From contig CAZPHU010000002.1 of the NCBI GenBank assembly GCA_964586285.1, forward strand, positions 17,039-81,038: a stretch of 64,000 bases of DNA. Reading direction: 5' to 3'. Positions 62,201-64,000 of this stretch are shown one piece after another. How positions within the stretch are numbered: position 1 is the first letter of the stretch; each line of letters starts with the position of its first letter. Source of the DNA: CAZPHU01 sp964586285 (lineage in GTDB: Bacteria > Fibrobacterota > Chitinivibrionia > Chitinivibrionales > CAYFVL01). A program made the position numbers and the translations under genes. Under the pieces are notes generated by a model. That model saw only the letters and a list, made by a program, of their open reading frames with translations. It had not been told where the DNA came from and ran no database searches.

Positions 62201-62524
62201 CGGTTCAAACTGCCGGTTATCCGGAAGTCTCATCATCAAATCATAAAGTCGCCAGGTAAGAATGTCCCTGTCCATGGGTGAGCGCTCGGGAATGCCGGGG
62301 AACAATGCCTCGAAAAGAGCCCCGATCAGCGCATTTGGAAAAGGGAAGCGGATATTTGCGCATATACCCAGAATTTTCGAGAGCGACAGTGAGATATAGC
62401 GCTGCATTCCCCGGCTCTCAACCACGACCGTTTCCGGTTCCAGCGGTTTGGCGGGGGAAAAGGAGATTTCGCGGGCGAGCGTTTCAATCAGATTTTCCAG
62501 GCGGTTACTTGTATATAGTTGCAT
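59231..62524 (-). CDS. recC: Exodeoxyribonuclease V subunit gamma
   Basis: 1097 residues, normal RecC size. RecC is an inactive helicase/nuclease relative that holds RecB and RecD and recognises Chi. The N-terminus 'SNRLENLIETLAREI' and 'VVVESRGMQRYISLSLSKIL' is typical, as are 'LSPSDIVVMTPDIETYAPFI', 'IPFSLADRP' and 'IPFRVVCLLGLNDRSYPR'. It heads the operon. The E. coli gene order has ptrA between recC and recB; here recC overlaps recB directly. Codons appear G+C-richer than in the left part of the window. Confidence 0.96.
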   Translation of the reverse strand: MQLYTSNRLENLIETLAREISFSPAKPLEPETVVVESRGMQRYISLSLSKILGICANIRFPFPNALIGALFEALFPGIPERSPMDRDILTWRLYDLMMRLPDNRQFEPIKTYISEDSSHIKQYQLARRIADTFDQYAVFRPDLIEAWESQRVGDEPDEQWQAILWNMLQHDAPVPHRVKLRNKLYEALEDENFSPGSIPARIHIFGISSLPRFHLDIFAALSSKIDIRLFVLNPCREFWDDIVSERKLSRKTSRSRRGKKHSLADMHMESGNPLLASLGDHGREFLSALHNLDCQEQPIFTEKDPQTLLEHIQHDLLILDVPGAKRSISSEDRSVQIHSCYSAMREVEVLHDHVLRFLDEDPSLSPSDIVVMTPDIETYAPFIQAVFEAEQKTIPSIPFSLADRPIRTRQRVVDDFALLLDLVHSPVTAPDVLALLESPAVQESFSISSGDMEVFRQWIEDTRIRWGIDGDHRKQEGVAPTQENSWRAGVDRLLLGYAMGDGDERLVKDILPAGRITSANAVALGNLVEFLETLFRTKNELSGNYTLSEWSQRLLSILDRFFGGPERDRSATLLTTVLADLAIQQTAAGFDGEISLEVIRQQIDSVLTAPMPGSGFLGGGVTFCSMLPMRSIPFRVVCLLGLNDRSYPRIDKKPQFDLTVRYPRPGDRSLRKDDRYLFLETLLSARDMLYLSFTGRNADDNSDIPPSVVLSELIDYCNRFYKPASKNFATVGEMLLVRHPLHPFSSLYFGGDALTEKARLFSYSPDNYEAATSRLQSLRRTKFLSGVSPIVLDRTKLEISIDDLCNFFRHPIRAFLRNKFGLRLEIDNTVIESEEPFALEGLDKYTLEQFLLSKALQGAGADRLHDVVKGMGVLPHGTIGSCHFDRLVVNVARVAQIIRVAAPGDAGRYADISIKTNGYTLHGRLSQLTSRFHLRYRYAQIKPKDRIDSWIRHIVLNAADDPTLPRISMHIGTDKKKWEKREFEKILFYDPIDNARGLLDEMVELYRLGMHQGLHFFAESSHAYAENILIRRLHTREALEKALTAWQGGGFIRGECEDVYHSLYFGEHVPLDKDFGALAMSIFEPLYDCEREGGLPQ

Positions 62525-62981
62525 GAGTTGGATTTACATTCACTTGAAATTTAAAAAGCAGTGGTTTCGATGTCTGATACCTGTCCCCCTTCCTCTCTCG
62601 CTGAGGCGGGGAAGGTATTAAAGATAAAACACGCGTTTCTTGTCGATTGTATCCAAGTGATACTTCTTCATTCTTGATTCATGATTCATGTTTCCTGATT
62701 CCAGTATACTTCATACTTCTCCTTCAGAGTACCCGCAAATACAAATTTTTGTTATAAAAAGATAAATACGCGCGCACTCGAAAGAAATTTCACTCTCCTT
62801 TTTTGCCGCAAAATCTACTTTGCCACCTTTTTCCCATTTTCACGCATGTTGTTTGCAGTCATATCATACGGAAGACTCCATGTGCGTCAAGTCACGTTTT
62901 GTCGCACGATTCGGCTACCTGTTACTGTTTCCTGATTACTCGATCCCCGATCCACCGGTTAAGCCGGAATGGAGGTAGAGA
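62525..62981. other. Divergent intergenic region upstream of recC
   Basis: 457 bases between recC (minus) and the small exported protein (plus). It is A+T-rich with pyrimidine-rich stretches and short imperfect repeats (GATTCATGATTCATG near 62678, and TTTCCTGATT at about 62690 and 62928). A 62-codon frame at 62803 has no protein character. No promoter or RNA is placed with confidence; the recC promoter is presumably here. Confidence 0.4.
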
Positions 62982-63461
62982 ATGCTTTTGAATAATAATT
63001 TGAAATCGATTAGCGGTTCATTTTTCGGTTGCATTTTGGTATACGGTTGGGCGGTTTTACTACACGGAATGACAATAAAAGAGGATGGGTTGGGACCGGT
63101 TAGGTTAGGGATGAGGTATGAAGAGCAGCTTGAAGAACTTCAGTGGGGAGAGCCCGATCAGGAGTTTATGAGTGATGATCAGGTGGTGCTGGTGTATGAA
63201 TCGCGGGGAGTCACCTTTGTTTATCAGGTGGATAAAACTAACGGTGATATAACCGAGGCCGTCAACAGCAGCATTCTTACGGAGGTTATAATTACATCGT
63301 CGATATTTTCGGATGATGAGGAAAGGGTAATAGGGCATCCCTGCGCAAACGACTCGCAAACCTGTTCTCAAAAGTTATCGGGGGTATGCTTTGAGTGCGC
63401 CGATGATGGATACATTTCCAAAGTTAGAATTAGAAGAGATACTGTTAATGACGAGGGTTGA
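62982..63461 (+). CDS. Small exported protein of unknown function
   Basis: 159 residues. The N-terminus is a likely signal or anchor segment ('ISGSFFGCILVYGWAVLLHG'). The remainder contains 'DGLGPVRLGMRYEEQLEEL', a pattern seen in several small periplasmic proteins that begin 'GiGpvkLGMt.eel', and two Cys pairs near the end ('HPCANDSQTCSQ' and 'SGVCFECADDG') that could form disulfides. No enzyme motif. GGAGG lies eight bases before the ATG. It is divergent from recC and convergent with the zinc-ribbon gene at the right edge. Confidence 0.75.
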   Translation: MLLNNNLKSISGSFFGCILVYGWAVLLHGMTIKEDGLGPVRLGMRYEEQLEELQWGEPDQEFMSDDQVVLVYESRGVTFVYQVDKTNGDITEAVNSSILTEVIITSSIFSDDEERVIGHPCANDSQTCSQKLSGVCFECADDGYISKVRIRRDTVNDEG

Positions 63462-63663
63462 ATTTTTTTTCAACAAGGGGCCGTTTGGTGTTGATTTCAG
63501 GCGATTTGAGCGATTTTGAATATCTATCCCATATTTCGCTGTATGGAATCGAAATCGAGCGGCTCCTGAGCACAATTAAGCAGATCCTAAAAGCAGATCC
63601 TGACAGGTGAGCGAGCTAATGTAAGCTGCTTAGCAGGTTGCACAGGCGGGGAAAAATGAGTTT

Positions 63664-64000
63664 TTAGGTAAACCATTTCATGCTGCACTCGGAACAGGAA
63701 CGGACTGTGACACCGATGTAGAAAATCCTCTCCAGGAAATTTTTCCTGTACACGAATATGTTTTTGGATTTGCACCGAGGACAGCAGGTTTCCAGAGCCT
63801 TTTTTTCTTTTTCCCTGCGCTCGTCTTCTTTGCGATGGAAATCATCGACGATAGGTTTGGCTTTATCGGAATCTTTTTTTGAGATTTGCACCTGATGGAA
63901 CATCAGGCCCCCAAGAAAGCGGGGAAGTCCCTGTCGTTTGGCAACCGCATGTATTTGGTTTTTTTCCAGAAGCTCCTTGAGTTCGAATGCTTCATCGCGG
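63664..64000 (-). CDS. Incomplete zinc-ribbon protein, possibly with DUF2007-like N-terminus
   Basis: The frame is open to the right edge of the window, so the gene is cut off at its 5' end; an internal ATG at 63903 is probably not the true start. The visible 112 residues begin 'RDEAFELKELLEKNQIHAVA', which resembles the DUF2007 (putative signal-transducing) pattern 'aelikslLe..gI.a.v'. A charged helix (about 50-70) follows, then a Cys4 zinc ribbon, 'CCPRCKSKNIFVY' and 'RSCSECSMKWF'. Such two-part proteins are found in many bacteria with no settled role. Confidence 0.7.
   Translation of the reverse strand, partial: RDEAFELKELLEKNQIHAVAKRQGLPRFLGGLMFHQVQISKKDSDKAKPIVDDFHRKEDERREKEKKALETCCPRCKSKNIFVYRKNFLERIFYIGVTVRSCSECSMKWFT

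Noticed and set aside
1..64000. tRNA, rRNA, CRISPR arrays or prophage
   Set aside because: No cloverleaf-like sequence ending in CCA, no rRNA core sequence, no regularly spaced repeats and no phage structural genes were recognised in any intergenic stretch.

Overview
The window looks like a chromosomal segment of a Gram-negative bacterium. The cell-envelope evidence is direct: several lipobox or signal-peptide proteins, a family 9 (heptosyltransferase-type) glycosyltransferase, an AsmA-like inner-membrane protein, and a secreted metalloprotease ending in a type IX-secretion-like sorting domain. That last feature, with split glycine decarboxylase, RNase HIII, an Aquifex-type aconitase and a radical SAM/DUF2344 fusion, suggests the FCB group, perhaps Fibrobacterota (Chitinispirillum/Chitinivibrio-like). 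The taxonomic placement is inference. No rRNA, tRNA, CRISPR array, prophage or intact insertion sequence was seen.

Layout. 0-2 kb: a PAS hybrid histidine kinase. 2.3-7.2 kb: an SH3-domain exported protein and a compact glycine cleavage operon (gcvT-gcvH-gcvPA-gcvPB, minus strand), preceded by a LacI-type sensor domain that lacks a DNA-binding domain. 8.4-12 kb: a lipoprotein esterase with a probable C-terminal frameshift, and a ComEC/Rec2-type DNA-uptake channel with a degenerate C-terminal domain. 12.1-19.8 kb (plus strand): a receiver/RsbW-like ATPase protein, an RluA-type pseudouridine synthase, a second hybrid kinase, topA and an AsmA-like protein. 19.9-22.8 kb: a family B DNA polymerase coupled to an adenylate-kinase-like protein. 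22.9-28.9 kb: an envelope cluster (coiled-coil protein, LytM peptidase, glycosyltransferase 9, exported protein), then thioredoxin, a B12-type radical SAM enzyme and a membrane glycosyltransferase 2. 29-33 kb: a lipoprotein, a leucine-rich-repeat protein, and an ABC exporter paired with a DUF1854 protein (the pair known from cyanophycin loci). 33.3-39.8 kb: serS, a nitroreductase, rnhC, a TPR/cold-shock-like fusion, an unknown protein and a divergent IspF. 39.9-43.7 kb: the sorting-domain metalloprotease, a TPR protein and a Dabb protein. 44.1-53.6 kb: aconitase, a third hybrid kinase, three-domain NifU, a DHH phosphoesterase, a metallophosphoesterase and the radical SAM/DUF2344 fusion. 53.6-62.5 kb: a transposase remnant and a complete recC-recB-recD operon. 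62.9-64 kb: a small exported protein and an incomplete zinc-ribbon protein at the right edge.

Functionally the window mixes one-carbon/glycine metabolism, DNA maintenance (TopA, PolB, RecBCD, RNase HIII, ComEC), two-component signalling (three hybrid kinases and one receiver-ATPase) and envelope biogenesis. The recCBD end appears richer in G+C than the left part, and it abuts a REP-type transposase relic. No single clear undescribed system stands out. The best leads are the PolB/adenylate-kinase-like pair, the ABC/DUF1854 pair without a visible cyanophycin synthetase, the altered IspF and the degenerate ComEC domain.
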